Shown here: one piece after another, positions 34,666 through 43,139 of the stretch
Numbering within the stretch: position 1 is the stretch's first letter
How the letters are laid out: each line of letters begins with the position of its first letter
Origin: Infirmifilum sp. NZ
Lineage (GTDB): Archaea > Thermoproteota > Thermoprotei > Thermofilales > Thermofilaceae
NCBI RefSeq assembly: GCF_022693705.1
Contig: NZ_CP094288.1
Location: forward strand, 1,692,526 to 1,756,525
Length of the DNA stretch: 64,000 nt
Direction of reading: 5' to 3'
Notes under the pieces: model-generated
Databases searched by the model: none
What the model was told of the DNA's origin: nothing
Seen by the model: the letters and a program-made list of their open reading frames with translations, nothing else
Position numbers and translations under genes: made by a program

Positions 34666-35269
34666 CCTTCTCCTGGGCGGCTCTCACAGCCTGAGCGCTA
34701 GACTCGATGTAGAGTACCAGCCAGGATACGGGCGCGAACGGGGGCGCGAGCGCTGACAGGATCGCGAAGGCCCCGGCCAGGGTGAAGGTGGAGGAGTTCA
34801 GGTAGGTCCCGAGCTTGAGCGAGAGAACTCCTAGGCCCACGTAGCCGACGGCTAGGGTGAGAAGGGCGAGGCCGACGACAACCCACCTTCCTAGCCACGT
34901 GAAAGCCACTAACGCGATTCCTGCGGTCATAAGGGCTACGCCTATAGATAGCCCCGCCACTGCTAGAGGGGAAAGGCTCTTCAAGTCCTCCTTCCAAGCA
35001 CCTAGGGAGCTGAAACTCCTCGAAAGCTTAGCCAGGATTGCGTAGAGCGCAACGCCACCCGCTACAGCAGCTAGGGCCGCCACTAGAAACGGCCCCCAGG
35101 GCTGAGCGGTGAAGGCTGGACGGTGCCTGAGCACTCCTAGGTAGGAAAACCTGAGGAGGGGGGCCAGTAGCACCCCAGCGGCTAGGAGGATGTAGGCTAA
35201 GAGCATCAGCAGCGACGCTGACGACAGCGCGCGCAGACCCTCAGCCAAGCTTTTCTCTTCTTGTGCCAC
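34658..35269 (-). CDS. DUF996-like membrane protein
   Basis: This 203-residue protein has about five to six hydrophobic helices and begins with a short charged segment. The layout (L-rich helix pairs, an S-rich loop SRSFSSLGAWKEDL, then a final WLVLYIESSAQA) resembles archaeal DUF996 membrane proteins, whose function is unknown. The start is GTG 35269, 26 bases downstream of the TATA element CTTATAAG at 35291-35298. Confidence 0.6.
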   Translation of the reverse strand: MAQEEKSLAEGLRALSSASLLMLLAYILLAAGVLLAPLLRFSYLGVLRHRPAFTAQPWGPFLVAALAAVAGGVALYAILAKLSRSFSSLGAWKEDLKSLSPLAVAGLSIGVALMTAGIALVAFTWLGRWVVVGLALLTLAVGYVGLGVLSLKLGTYLNSSTFTLAGAFAILSALAPPFAPVSWLVLYIESSAQAVRAAQEKVT

Positions 35270-35290
35270 ACACGTATCACCGGCTCAAGG

Positions 35291-35298
35291 CTTATAAG
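35291..35298 (-). promoter_or_regulatory. TATA box of the DUF996-like gene
   Basis: CTTATAAG is centred about 26 bases before GTG 35269 on the minus strand. Being palindromic, it could also start a plus-strand transcript near 35320, but no gene is seen there. Confidence 0.5.
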
Positions 35299-35394
35299 GA
35301 TCGTGGACTTGAAGTCCATGTCTAGGCTCGGGAAGCACTCCAGCCCTCTGGGAGGTCTTCACGATGATGGCAGAGAAACGCGCCGCATAGCTCT

Positions 35395-36150
35395 TCAGTC
35401 GAGGTACGTCACAGCCTTTATATCCCTGTGGACGATAGCCTTAACGCCGTAAACCCGGCTTATGTTCTCCTCTATGATGACTTCCTCGGGCCTACCAGCG
35501 GCGTAGACCACCCCGTTCTTCAGCATCACGACCTTCTCGGAGTACCTGTAGGCGTGTGTGAGGTCGTGGAGGGCCATGATCACGCACAGCCCGCTTTTCG
35601 CTAGAGAGCGGAGTATCCTCAGCACCTCAAGCTGGTACTTGGGGTCGAGGTTAGCGGTAGGCTCGTCGAGGAGGAGGACTTTCGGTCTGGCGGCTAGCGC
35701 CCTGGCTATCAAGACTCGCTGGAGCTCGCCCCCGCTGAGAGTGGTTATGGGCCTGTCGCGCAGGCTGCTTGTCCCCGTCACTTTAAGCGACTCCTCCACG
35801 GCCTCGTGGTCCTCGCGCTTAGGCAGGCCTTCGACGTGGGGGCGCCGGCCTGTCAGGACGAAGTCGTACACAGTTATCGGCGCGAAGCTCTCGAGCCTCT
35901 GGGGGACGTAGCCGACGACCTTAGCGATCTCCCTCTGCCCGATCCTCCTCACATCTCTCCCGTCCAGGTAAACTGCTCCGGTGAATCTTCTGAGGATTCC
36001 GTCGAGTGTCTTCAGGAGGGTTGTTTTTCCCGAGCCGTTCGGGCCCACGAGCGAGGCAACCTCACCGGAGTCCACGCTGAGGGTCACGTTCCTGAGAGCC
36101 TCAACGCTACCGTACCTCACCGTCACCCCTACGACTCTAATGCTGACCAT
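35395..36150 (-). CDS. ABC transporter ATPase (FecE/BtuD type)
   Basis: This 251-residue ATPase has Walker A VGPNGSGKTTL, signature LSGGELQRVLIARAL, Walker B VLLLDEPTANLD, and switch His in ALHDLTHAYRYS. FecE/BtuD proteins drive uptake of iron chelates, haem, cobalamin or other metal complexes. I choose ATG 36150 over GTG 36159; both overlap the permease stop, which couples translation. It is the last gene of a four-gene minus-strand operon. Confidence 0.9.
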   Translation of the reverse strand: MVSIRVVGVTVRYGSVEALRNVTLSVDSGEVASLVGPNGSGKTTLLKTLDGILRRFTGAVYLDGRDVRRIGQREIAKVVGYVPQRLESFAPITVYDFVLTGRRPHVEGLPKREDHEAVEESLKVTGTSSLRDRPITTLSGGELQRVLIARALAARPKVLLLDEPTANLDPKYQLEVLRILRSLAKSGLCVIMALHDLTHAYRYSEKVVMLKNGVVYAAGRPEEVIIEENISRVYGVKAIVHRDIKAVTYLD

Positions 36151-37159
36151 GCTTACCACGCACCACCAGGTAGACGAGCAGAGGGGCTCCTATAATCGTC
36201 GTCATTATCCCCACGGGTATCACGATAGGGGAAAGAACAGTGCGGCCCACAAGGTCGGATAGCACAAGGAGGGTCGCGCCCAGCGTGGCGGCAAGCGGGA
36301 GGCTCCTCCTGTTGCTCCAGCCAGCAATCTGCCGAGCCATGACCCCGCCCGCTAGCCCAACGAAGCCTATGACTCCTGCGAACGACACGGAGACGGCTGT
36401 AGCCAGCGCGGCGGCTAAGAGCAGAACAACACGCGTAGCGGAGGGGTTTACGCCGCTCGACCTAGCGACATCGTCGCCGACCATGAGCAGGTCCAGGTCC
36501 ATAGAGAAGTACCAGTACACAGCCAGGCTGAGCGCCGCTGTGATGCCTAGTATGTGGATCTCCTGCCAGCTCGGCCTACCCACGTCGCCGAAGGTCCAGA
36601 AGAGGAGGGCGGCCACCAGGATCTCGTTGAAGTAGAGGTACTGGAGCAACGAGAGTATAGCCTGCGTTATAAAGCTCATGGTCACCGAGACAAGCACTAC
36701 AGCGTACGCTGTGAGTCCCCCTGCGGCCGAGAGAGCCAGGATCAGCAGAGTCTGCGCGAGAGCCGATAGGAACGCGAAGCCAGACACCACAAAGGGGTTC
36801 GTGACGCTAATGCTCCACCTAGTCACGGAGCCGCCGTATAGGGCCATGAGCGCCACCGCGGCTCCGATAGACGCCGCCTGCTGCACACCCAGTGTGAACG
36901 GCGAAGCCAGGACGTTCCTTAGAGAGGACTGCAGCACCATCGTGCTAGAGCCCAGGATAGCCCCTACCGCGACCGCCGCGAGGGCTCTCCTAAGCCTCAT
37001 GTCTAACACCGCTCGAACCTCAGGGGGGACGCTGGCGCCCGTGATGCAAGCTATGATGTCGCGAAGCGATAAGCTGTACGCGCCGAAGCTTACCTCTGCT
37101 AGGAAAACCCCCAGGAGGGCCAGCAGGAAAAACGCTGCCAGGAGTGACTCCTTCCTCAC
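36137..37159 (-). CDS. FecCD-family ABC permease
   Basis: This 340-residue permease has about ten helices with the FecCD/BtuC features VAVGAILGSSTMVLQ, LGVQQAASIGAAVAL and the coupling region FVGLAGGVMARQIAG. It forms a homodimeric channel for a metal complex or corrinoid. It follows the binding-protein gene by 15 bases and shares a transcript with it. Confidence 0.9.
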   Translation of the reverse strand: MRKESLLAAFFLLALLGVFLAEVSFGAYSLSLRDIIACITGASVPPEVRAVLDMRLRRALAAVAVGAILGSSTMVLQSSLRNVLASPFTLGVQQAASIGAAVALMALYGGSVTRWSISVTNPFVVSGFAFLSALAQTLLILALSAAGGLTAYAVVLVSVTMSFITQAILSLLQYLYFNEILVAALLFWTFGDVGRPSWQEIHILGITAALSLAVYWYFSMDLDLLMVGDDVARSSGVNPSATRVVLLLAAALATAVSVSFAGVIGFVGLAGGVMARQIAGWSNRRSLPLAATLGATLLVLSDLVGRTVLSPIVIPVGIMTTIIGAPLLVYLVVRGKHGQH

Positions 37160-37174
37160 GCCTCGAAACCCCTC

Positions 37175-38323
37175 TCAGGGGCACTTGAACAGGCTGCTAA
37201 GGTTCGCGAAGCCGGGGTACCCCCTGTCAACGAAGCCCCTGTAGATGGGCTTTCCGAGGAATGCTCTGAAGATCTCGTCAGCCTTAGAGGCAGGGTCTAT
37301 GTCTTTGAACCTATCGGGGTAGAGTACGCTACCCATGTAGTAGGCGTTTGCGAGCGCCGTGGCCACGTTAGTCCAGTAGTAGTTGAAGGGCAGGACGCCG
37401 TACACTCTGCCTTCCCGGAAGGCCTTGAGGGCGCAGTACTTCTCGGGGGACTTCTGGAAGTCCTGAAGCACGGACTGGAGGTTTCCCTCATCGATGAACA
37501 CGTACTCTGGCTGCGCTTTGAGGAGGTACTCGAAGTCCAGCGAAACGAAACCCTTGCCCTTTCCCGCCTCGTCGGCCACGCTCGGAGTGTTCAAGAGTAG
37601 CAGAGGCGGGTAAGGCGACTGCGTGGACGTGAAGGGCTGGGCGCCCTTGAAGGAGACCGCTCCGACGTAAACACTTGGCCTCGCCGCGAGCCCCGCTGTT
37701 CTCCTGCTCAAATCCTGAACGACCCCATCTATGTACTCGGAGAGCTGTCTGGCTCTCTCATCCCTGCCTAGAACCCTGCCGAGGAGGCTTAGCGCGCGCT
37801 TCAAGCCAGGCACATCCACGTTACCCACTGTCCCGTAGTTGACGACCACAACTGGTACTCCGACCTCGCTCTGGAGCCTGTCTGGATCGTAAGCACCGAT
37901 CAAAGCGTAAGACATCACCACGAGGTCAGGCTGAACCTTGAGTATGAGCTCGGGTGCGGGCGGTTTGTCGGGACCACCGGGCCCGATCACGGGCTTCGAG
38001 GAGAAGTACTCGCTGCCAAGGGCCATCGCGTAGTCCCTCCCAAGAGGGCTCCACTGCTTCTCCGCTTGCTCAACACCCACGACGAGGTCGCTGGCGTTCA
38101 AGTACACCAAAAGCCTCAGCATGCCGGGCCCTACGGCCACGAGACGCTCGGGCCTCCTTTCAATGGTCACCGTCCTGTTGGCGGAGTCCACGACTGTCAG
38201 TGGGTACGTGGCCCCAGACGGAGTAGGTGGCTGTGCTTCGTGCCTCCCGCCTAGCATGAGCAGAGCGGCTGCCGCGACGGCGACTGCTACGACGAGGACG
38301 GCCAGAACGACCCTCAACCTCAT
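37175..38323 (-). CDS. Metal-complex or corrinoid-binding periplasmic protein (FecB/BtuF type)
   Basis: This 382-residue protein has an N-terminal membrane helix (VVLAVLVVAVAVAAAALLML), then two lobes of a class III binding protein: TVTIERRPERLVAVGPGMLR opening, ELILKVQPDLVVM in the middle, and KAFREGRVYGVLPFNYYW late. The ligand is unknown. Its ATG overlaps the FmdE-family stop by four bases (ATGA), tying the importer to that gene. Confidence 0.85.
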   Translation of the reverse strand: MRLRVVLAVLVVAVAVAAAALLMLGGRHEAQPPTPSGATYPLTVVDSANRTVTIERRPERLVAVGPGMLRLLVYLNASDLVVGVEQAEKQWSPLGRDYAMALGSEYFSSKPVIGPGGPDKPPAPELILKVQPDLVVMSYALIGAYDPDRLQSEVGVPVVVVNYGTVGNVDVPGLKRALSLLGRVLGRDERARQLSEYIDGVVQDLSRRTAGLAARPSVYVGAVSFKGAQPFTSTQSPYPPLLLLNTPSVADEAGKGKGFVSLDFEYLLKAQPEYVFIDEGNLQSVLQDFQKSPEKYCALKAFREGRVYGVLPFNYYWTNVATALANAYYMGSVLYPDRFKDIDPASKADEIFRAFLGKPIYRGFVDRGYPGFANLSSLFKCP

Positions 38324-39045
38324 CCCACCACCTCAACAGGGTACTGAAGCCCAGCAACTATCCCGCGCCCGATCACCCCGTTAACACTCGCACGAGCGCA
38401 TGCCGGGCAGAGGTAGCCTTCCGGCGTTGCAACGGCCCTGGGCTTCGCCACAAGCTCGCCGCACCTCGCGCACTTGACGCTCTCGAAGATCGGGGCACGC
38501 TCAATCGGGCTCACCCTGACCCTGCTCACCTTGAAGTAGTCCACCGGGAGCTCCAGCAACTTGAGGGCAACCTGCTCCCACAGGGCATGAAGGCGCTCAG
38601 CCTCCTCCATGGACGCAGACCTCTCAACGACGACCTTCCTCCAAAGCTCGTTGCCCTCCCTCCAAGCCCCGCCAGCCGTGCGCGGGAGAAACTCGCCGCT
38701 GATCCTCTCCCAGTCCACGTAAACCCTCACCCCCTCGCCCGTGCTCCTCCTGTAAAGGGTGAGCGCGTTCTTCCCGGTGTCGAGGTAGATGAGGCTGTTG
38801 TTCCCAAACGTGCAACCGGTTGCCACTTGAACGCCGTCAGCCATGCAGTTGTTAGCCTCCACCACGGCGACCAGCTCCTCGTGTATCGTCTCGTAAACCC
38901 CCGCCTTGGAAACTCCGAGCTCGCTCTTAGCAATCTCGGAAGCGAGAAGGCCGAGCACGAGGAATGGGCACACGTGCCCGTGAAACTCTCGCGCTCTCTC
39001 GAGGAGTTTCTTGTCGATAGTAATACTTTTCGGTGTTTCTGTCAT
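38320..39045 (-). CDS. fmdE: FmdE-family metal-binding protein
   Basis: This 241-residue protein belongs to the formylmethanofuran dehydrogenase subunit E family. It has the conserved HGHVCPFLVLG near residue 23 and DGVQVATGCTFGNNSL, then a zinc ribbon CARCGELVA...CPACA. FmdE proteins occur outside methanogens beside metal transport and Mo/W enzymes; their reaction is unclear. The ATG 39045 lies about 27 bases after AGTATTTATGG, so it opens the operon. The link to the importer suggests a role in metal or cofactor handling, possibly serving the molybdenum oxidoreductase. Confidence 0.85.
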   Translation of the reverse strand: MTETPKSITIDKKLLERAREFHGHVCPFLVLGLLASEIAKSELGVSKAGVYETIHEELVAVVEANNCMADGVQVATGCTFGNNSLIYLDTGKNALTLYRRSTGEGVRVYVDWERISGEFLPRTAGGAWREGNELWRKVVVERSASMEEAERLHALWEQVALKLLELPVDYFKVSRVRVSPIERAPIFESVKCARCGELVAKPRAVATPEGYLCPACARASVNGVIGRGIVAGLQYPVEVVG

Positions 39046-39214
39046 ACAAAGTCTCAGTTATTAACAACCATAAATACTTTACTCACGTACGTTGCCAGCC
39101 AAGGCTACTCGGGTCGCTCGCCCAGCACCCGAGGCTGTACTCTTGTAAATAATAGCATGAAATATATTCCTAAATTTACTGAACGGTTAAAAGAGGGCTA
39201 TCAAATATCTGCCT

Positions 39215-40000
39215 GTGCTTACCCCAACGCAGGTACTTCTCTCCGTCTTCTCGGGCTTCTTCGTCGGCTTTTCTCTAGGGCTGATCGGCGGAGGGGGATC
39301 TATACTTGCCGTCCCCCTGCTTCTCTACTTCGTCGGCCTAAGCGGCTACCCCGACGCCGTGCACGTTGCCGTCGGGTCAACAGCTTTAGCGGTTGGTTTA
39401 AACGCCTTCATAAACTCCGCCTACCACCTTAGAAGGGGAAACGTGGACCTTAAAACGGGTACCATCTTTGCGACAGCGGGCGTCGCGGGTTCTCTTCTTG
39501 GTGCACAGGTCGGGAGAACAACTCCGGGAGGCTACCTACTAGGCCTCTTCGCGATCTCCATGATCGCTATCGGCCTCTACATGCTCTTATCCCGCGGCGG
39601 AACCCGTGAAACAGTTGCCCCGTACCCGAGGAGGAGGCTTGTACTGGTCGTGCTCGCAGGCTTCGCTGTTGGCTTTCTGAGCGGCTTTCTAGGCATAGGT
39701 GGAGGCTTTCTCAACGTTCCAGCGCTTGTCTACATTGGGGGCATCGACGTACGGCTGGCAGTCGGCACCTCCCTCATTTGCGTCGGTACCTTCGGGCTCG
39801 TCACCGGCATAGAGTACCTCCTGGCGGGGAAAGTGTTGCTCTCGGTCGTTTTAGCGTACCTCTCGGGCGGCCTCGCCGGAGGCTACCTGGGCGCCAGGCT
39901 CGCGGTCGGCATCGATAGAAGACTACTCCGCTCGATCTACGGTGTAGCCATAGTCCTGGCGGGCATCTACATCCTCCTGAAAACCCTGAGCGTAGTATGA
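39215..40000 (+). CDS. TauE/SafE-family membrane exporter
   Basis: This 261-residue protein has about eight helices in two similar halves, each opening with a glycine-rich loop: GFSLGLIGGGGSILAVPLLL and GFLSGFLGIGGGFLNVPALV. The pattern is the signature of the TauE/SafE family, which exports sulfite, sulfoacetate or other organic anions. In a sulfur-metabolising organism sulfite or thiosulfate is plausible. It starts with GTG 39215, 27 bases after a GGTTAAAAG box. Confidence 0.85.
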   Translation: MLTPTQVLLSVFSGFFVGFSLGLIGGGGSILAVPLLLYFVGLSGYPDAVHVAVGSTALAVGLNAFINSAYHLRRGNVDLKTGTIFATAGVAGSLLGAQVGRTTPGGYLLGLFAISMIAIGLYMLLSRGGTRETVAPYPRRRLVLVVLAGFAVGFLSGFLGIGGGFLNVPALVYIGGIDVRLAVGTSLICVGTFGLVTGIEYLLAGKVLLSVVLAYLSGGLAGGYLGARLAVGIDRRLLRSIYGVAIVLAGIYILLKTLSVV

Positions 40001-40059
40001 GGCTCCCTCGATGAAAAATTTATATAATTCTGTGCGATATCCCAAAACGGTGAAAGCTG

Positions 40060-40356
40060 TTGGGATGGAGGTACGGAGGCTGGCGCAACCGAGGGCCTTG
40101 GCCGGGAAACGGCCCTTGGGCTGACCTCCCTCCTTGGGAGAGGCCGGGCTGGGTCTACGGCCCGGGATACTGCTGGCGCGCATACGGAGCACCGGGCTGG
40201 TACTACTGGGGCGCAAACCCGACGTTCGATGAGCGATCCGCGGAAGAGTACAAGCGCTTCCTAGAGGAGGAGCTGAAGAGATTGGAAGATTACAAGAAGT
40301 CCCTTGAGGAGGAGCTTGCACGGGTCGAAGCTAGGCTAAGGGAGTTGAAAAAGTAG
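40060..40356 (+). CDS. Small Trp/Gly/Pro-rich coiled-coil protein (DUF5320-like)
   Basis: This 98-residue protein has a remarkable N-terminal half rich in Trp, Gly, Pro and Tyr (WRYGGWRNRGPWPGNG, then PPWERPGWVYGPGYCW) and a C-terminal coiled coil (EEELKRLEDYKKSLEEELAR). Similar proteins (DUF5320 group) occur in archaea and bacteria near metal or radical-SAM genes, with unknown function. The start is TTG 40060, eight bases after GGTGA. TTTATATA is at 40019-40026, about 37 bases upstream, so a short leader is expected. Confidence 0.65.
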   Translation: MGWRYGGWRNRGPWPGNGPWADLPPWERPGWVYGPGYCWRAYGAPGWYYWGANPTFDERSAEEYKRFLEEELKRLEDYKKSLEEELARVEARLRELKK

Positions 40357-40515
40357 CGGTCAAGCCGCTTTTTTTATCTTCATGGTGCTAGTAACACCTG
40401 CGCTTCGTAGCGGCGCGCTTCCACTTCACCCTTGTGTGGCTTTTCCCTCTGCCGTCCCCAGCACGAGTCAGTACTGGGAGAATAAAATATAAAATAAATA
40501 TAAGTTGAAGCACCT

Positions 40516-41235
40516 GTGCATTTCCCCATGGCCAGGTTGCCCGACTCCTTTCTCGAGTGGAATTACTACGCCCGGCGTAACCTGCTCCTGCAGCTCGCTG
40601 AAGGGAGGCGCTTAAGCCCTGAGAAGTTTTTCCTCGAGTTCACTCGACACAACCCGGCTCTCGTGACGGCTACGTGCGTGAACGGCGAGGTAAAGGTGAA
40701 CGCGAAGATCGTCGGATGCGGCTACGTCCCGAGGGAGGAGCACGCAGACGAGGTTACACGTAAACTCGAGGAGCACGTGAAGCTTTCTGACGAGAAGTAC
40801 CTCCAAGCCTCCGGCGATAAAGAGGCACTGAGGAGGCTCTACGAAGAGCACAGCCTCCGGGGCGCCCGTCTTCTGCTGCAGCTCGTTTACCACCCGCGGG
40901 GCGTGGCCGAGAAGTACATTGACTTCGAGAAGCTCGCAACTGTGGAGCTCGCCAAGAGGGTGAGGGACAGGCCCCACCAGACCTGGAGCATCGTGCAGAG
41001 CGGCAGAGCCGCGAGCCTACTCTTCTTCCAGCCCCCCAGCGTAAGCTTCGAGGTCAAAGGCAGGCTAACCGTGCACCTGGACGACGCCGTGCACAAGCTG
41101 GTAACGCTCATACACGACGCGTACCACTACACGCCGCCCGAGCACAGGAGCGACCGGCCCGTCTACGTGCTACACGTGGAGCAGGTTTACGACAAGAGCC
41201 CAACGCCTTCAGGCTTCGGGAGAAGGCTCGCTTAG
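40516..41235 (+). CDS. Hypothetical protein, 239 residues
   Basis: I do not recognise this protein. It looks soluble, alpha/beta, with two basic helices (EALRRLYEEHSLRGARLLLQ) and a middle region rich in His and Tyr (LIHDAYHYTPPEHRSDRPVY). No membrane helix, P-loop or zinc motif is visible. The start is GTG 40516 or ATG 40528. An A/T stretch (AATAAATATAAG at 40492-40503) supports a promoter for either. Codon use is like its neighbours. Confidence 0.6.
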   Translation: MHFPMARLPDSFLEWNYYARRNLLLQLAEGRRLSPEKFFLEFTRHNPALVTATCVNGEVKVNAKIVGCGYVPREEHADEVTRKLEEHVKLSDEKYLQASGDKEALRRLYEEHSLRGARLLLQLVYHPRGVAEKYIDFEKLATVELAKRVRDRPHQTWSIVQSGRAASLLFFQPPSVSFEVKGRLTVHLDDAVHKLVTLIHDAYHYTPPEHRSDRPVYVLHVEQVYDKSPTPSGFGRRLA

Positions 41236-41380
41236 CGGCGCTTCCCCTGCGCTCAGGCCGAAACTCGGTTTTTTCACTTGTCGAGGGGCCTACCAGGGCT
41301 TCATAAAAGCTGGGTACTTTCCTAATGAGTTCCTGAAAAGCGAGAAAAATATTCTTAACGAAGGGGGCACGCTTGAGAAG

Positions 41381-41893
41381 TCACTTCTCCGTCTTAAACC
41401 ACTTCCTCAGACGCGGGAGTACTCGGAGGTACGAGATTGAAACTGGTGCCTGGATTGCTGGAACCAGGGCTGGGACGAGGGCGGCCTTGGGGCCGAGGGC
41501 CATGACTGCGATCATCGCGGCGACGCTCTGGTTCTTGGTTGCTGAGATGTACGCTATAGCAGTGTTGGCCTCATAGCTAACCCCCAGGGCTTTATCTATG
41601 GCTGTGATAAGGGCCAGCAGAAAGCCGAGCATGACTGTCTGGAGCAGCAGCACCTCAACGGCCAGTACCGGCGTCTTCAAGATGAGACCCGACTCGTTAG
41701 CGACTAGGAGGGCTACCAGCACGAGCATCGACAGCATCGTCGCGAGTTGCGTGTAGGGCTTCAGGTCCTGCGAGATCCAGCTGTACGCGGACCTCTTGTC
41801 GCCTCCCGCTCTTGCCTTGTAGTACACGAGGATCCACCGCGTCGCCTGCCCTGCGACGAACGGCACCACGAGGGTGTACAGCACGGACATCAT
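41381..41893 (-). pseudogene. Acr3/BASS-family transporter, C-terminal half (split by frameshift)
   Basis: These 170 residues hold about five helices that complete a BASS/Acr3 anion exporter: the pore motif TKNQSVAAMIAVMALGP and ALVPAIQAPVSISYL. It is one base out of frame with the N-terminal half just upstream (41902-42408); the sequence between them, read one base over, continues LDQIMMSVLYTLVVPFVAGQ. A start at ATG 41893 exists, so a two-chain transporter is possible. A broken single gene is more likely. Confidence 0.75.
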
Positions 41894-41901
41894 TATCTGG
41901 T

Positions 41902-42408
41902 CTAGCGCAGGTTAAGTGAAGTTGCCGAGGCGTAGGCGCTGAGGTAGCCCGGGATAGCCACGAGGCTGCCGAGCAGGCTGATGACAGCCAGAACTGTAGC
42001 GAGCTCTATGTCGCCCTCCGCGAGGAAGACGTAGCTGATCGACGCGCTGCTGGCCGGCACAATGTTTGATGCGACGTAGCCGAGCGCCACCTGCGGGTCG
42101 GGGAGCAGGTACGCGAAGAGGATCGCTATGAGGGGCGCAACCACGAAGACGAACACGAGGGATATGAGCATCTCCTTACCCTTTTTAGCGGCTTTCCCCA
42201 GCTCCTCGCCCTTCAGCTGGATCATGGACGGGTATATCGTGAGTATGGCGAAAGCCATGATCAGGTTCTTGATGAGGGTGGTGTTCTTCGAGATCCAGGC
42301 TTGGAAAGCGACTCCAAGCAGGAAACCCGCAAGCAGGGACAGTAGCGTGTATTCCAGGAAGTGCTTGTTCACGTGGGCCGACACTTTCTTCAGGCTCATG
42401 TTGACCAT
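41902..42408 (-). pseudogene. Acr3/BASS-family transporter, N-terminal half (split by frameshift)
   Basis: These 168 residues hold the first half of a ten-helix BASS/Acr3-type transporter, with the helix-breaking core ASNIVPASSASISYVFLAE and LVAIPGYLSAYA. The frame ends with TAG (41904-41902) after SLNLR. The homologous sequence continues one frame over. Relatives export arsenite or antimonite, or import bile-acid-like anions. It is the regulated target of the divergent TetR gene and its operators. ATG 42408 lies about 30 bases after a TTTTTATT box. Confidence 0.75.
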
Positions 42409-42410
42409 TA

Positions 42411-42454
42411 GTTCAATGTTGAACAGGCGTTCAATAAAAACCTTTCTGTTGAAC
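42411..42454. promoter_or_regulatory. Operator with paired GTTCAA/TTGAAC dyads
   Basis: Two dyads lie in the TetR/BASS divergent region. The first is GTTCAA-TG-TTGAAC (42411-42424). The second has GTTCAA at 42429-42434 and TTGAAC at 42449-42454, a 14-base spacer. They cover the TATA box and transcription start of the BASS gene, where a TetR dimer would block TBP. The TetR promoter lies just to the right, so it may autoregulate too. Confidence 0.75.
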
Positions 42455-42505
42455 AGCTGGACAACGCGTATATACGTGGGCCGGCGTTTCTATACCGGGG
42501 TTTCA

Positions 42506-43039
42506 GTGAGCCTCGAAACGTATCAGAGGATCGTGGAGGCCGCACGTGAGGTCTTCGCCCAGTACGGGTACGAGGCGCCACTCCAACTCGTGGCTAAAAA
42601 AGCGGGCGTGGCGAAGTCTCTCGTCGTGTGGTATTTCGGCTCCAAGTGGGACCTCGTAAGGAAGGTGGCCCTTGAGAGCCTCCCGGCGGACGTGGCCCAA
42701 GCCTGCACCTCCAGGGGGCTAAGGGGGGAAGAGCTCATGAACTGCCTTATAGACGGCTTCATGCGCAAGTACAGCGACGATGTCACGAGGAGGCTATACA
42801 TCGAAGCCATGGCGCTCTCGAACAGGGACGAAGAGGTTGGGAGGGAAATCTCTAGGTTCTGCGAGTCCGTTGTCGGGGAGCTAGCCTCCGCGATATACGG
42901 CTCAGACACGCCCGAGAACAGGGTCAGAGTGAGGATCATCTTCGGGGCCCTCATGTGCTACGCGCTCAACAAGCCCCGCTTCGTGACCCCAGAGCTCTAC
43001 GCCGACGTGCTGAAGAGGGTCGCAAAGTGCCCTATCTGA
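42506..43039 (+). CDS. TetR-family transcriptional repressor
   Basis: This 177-residue regulator has an N-terminal helix-turn-helix: IVEAAREVFAQYGYEAPLQL, then VAKKAGVAKSLVVWYFGSKW with the VWYFGSK recognition-helix ending. The C-terminal region is all-helical ligand-binding. I start it at GTG 42506 because the family begins a few residues before the first helix; the long open frame upstream lies in the BASS promoter. It is divergent from the BASS gene and faces the GTTCAA/TTGAAC dyads. TATATA near 42468 is the likely promoter. Confidence 0.85.
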   Translation: MSLETYQRIVEAAREVFAQYGYEAPLQLVAKKAGVAKSLVVWYFGSKWDLVRKVALESLPADVAQACTSRGLRGEELMNCLIDGFMRKYSDDVTRRLYIEAMALSNRDEEVGREISRFCESVVGELASAIYGSDTPENRVRVRIIFGALMCYALNKPRFVTPELYADVLKRVAKCPI

Positions 43040-43139
43040 GCGAAATCCACATACATGATAGTGCATAGTATACGTTTAAGTTGAAGACTTCTTCAAGCTT
43101 GCTACTTACTACAAAGGAAATCATAACGATATTTTTGAA

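Noticed and set aside
35300-35394. C/D-box RNA near the ATGATGG at about 35364
   Set aside because: The box is only a partial match and no CTGA D-box follows at a suitable distance.
40050-40124. Short frame from GTG 40050 fitting the TATA spacing
   Set aside because: Only 24 codons with no homology; the TTG 40060 frame has an SD and a clear coiled coil.
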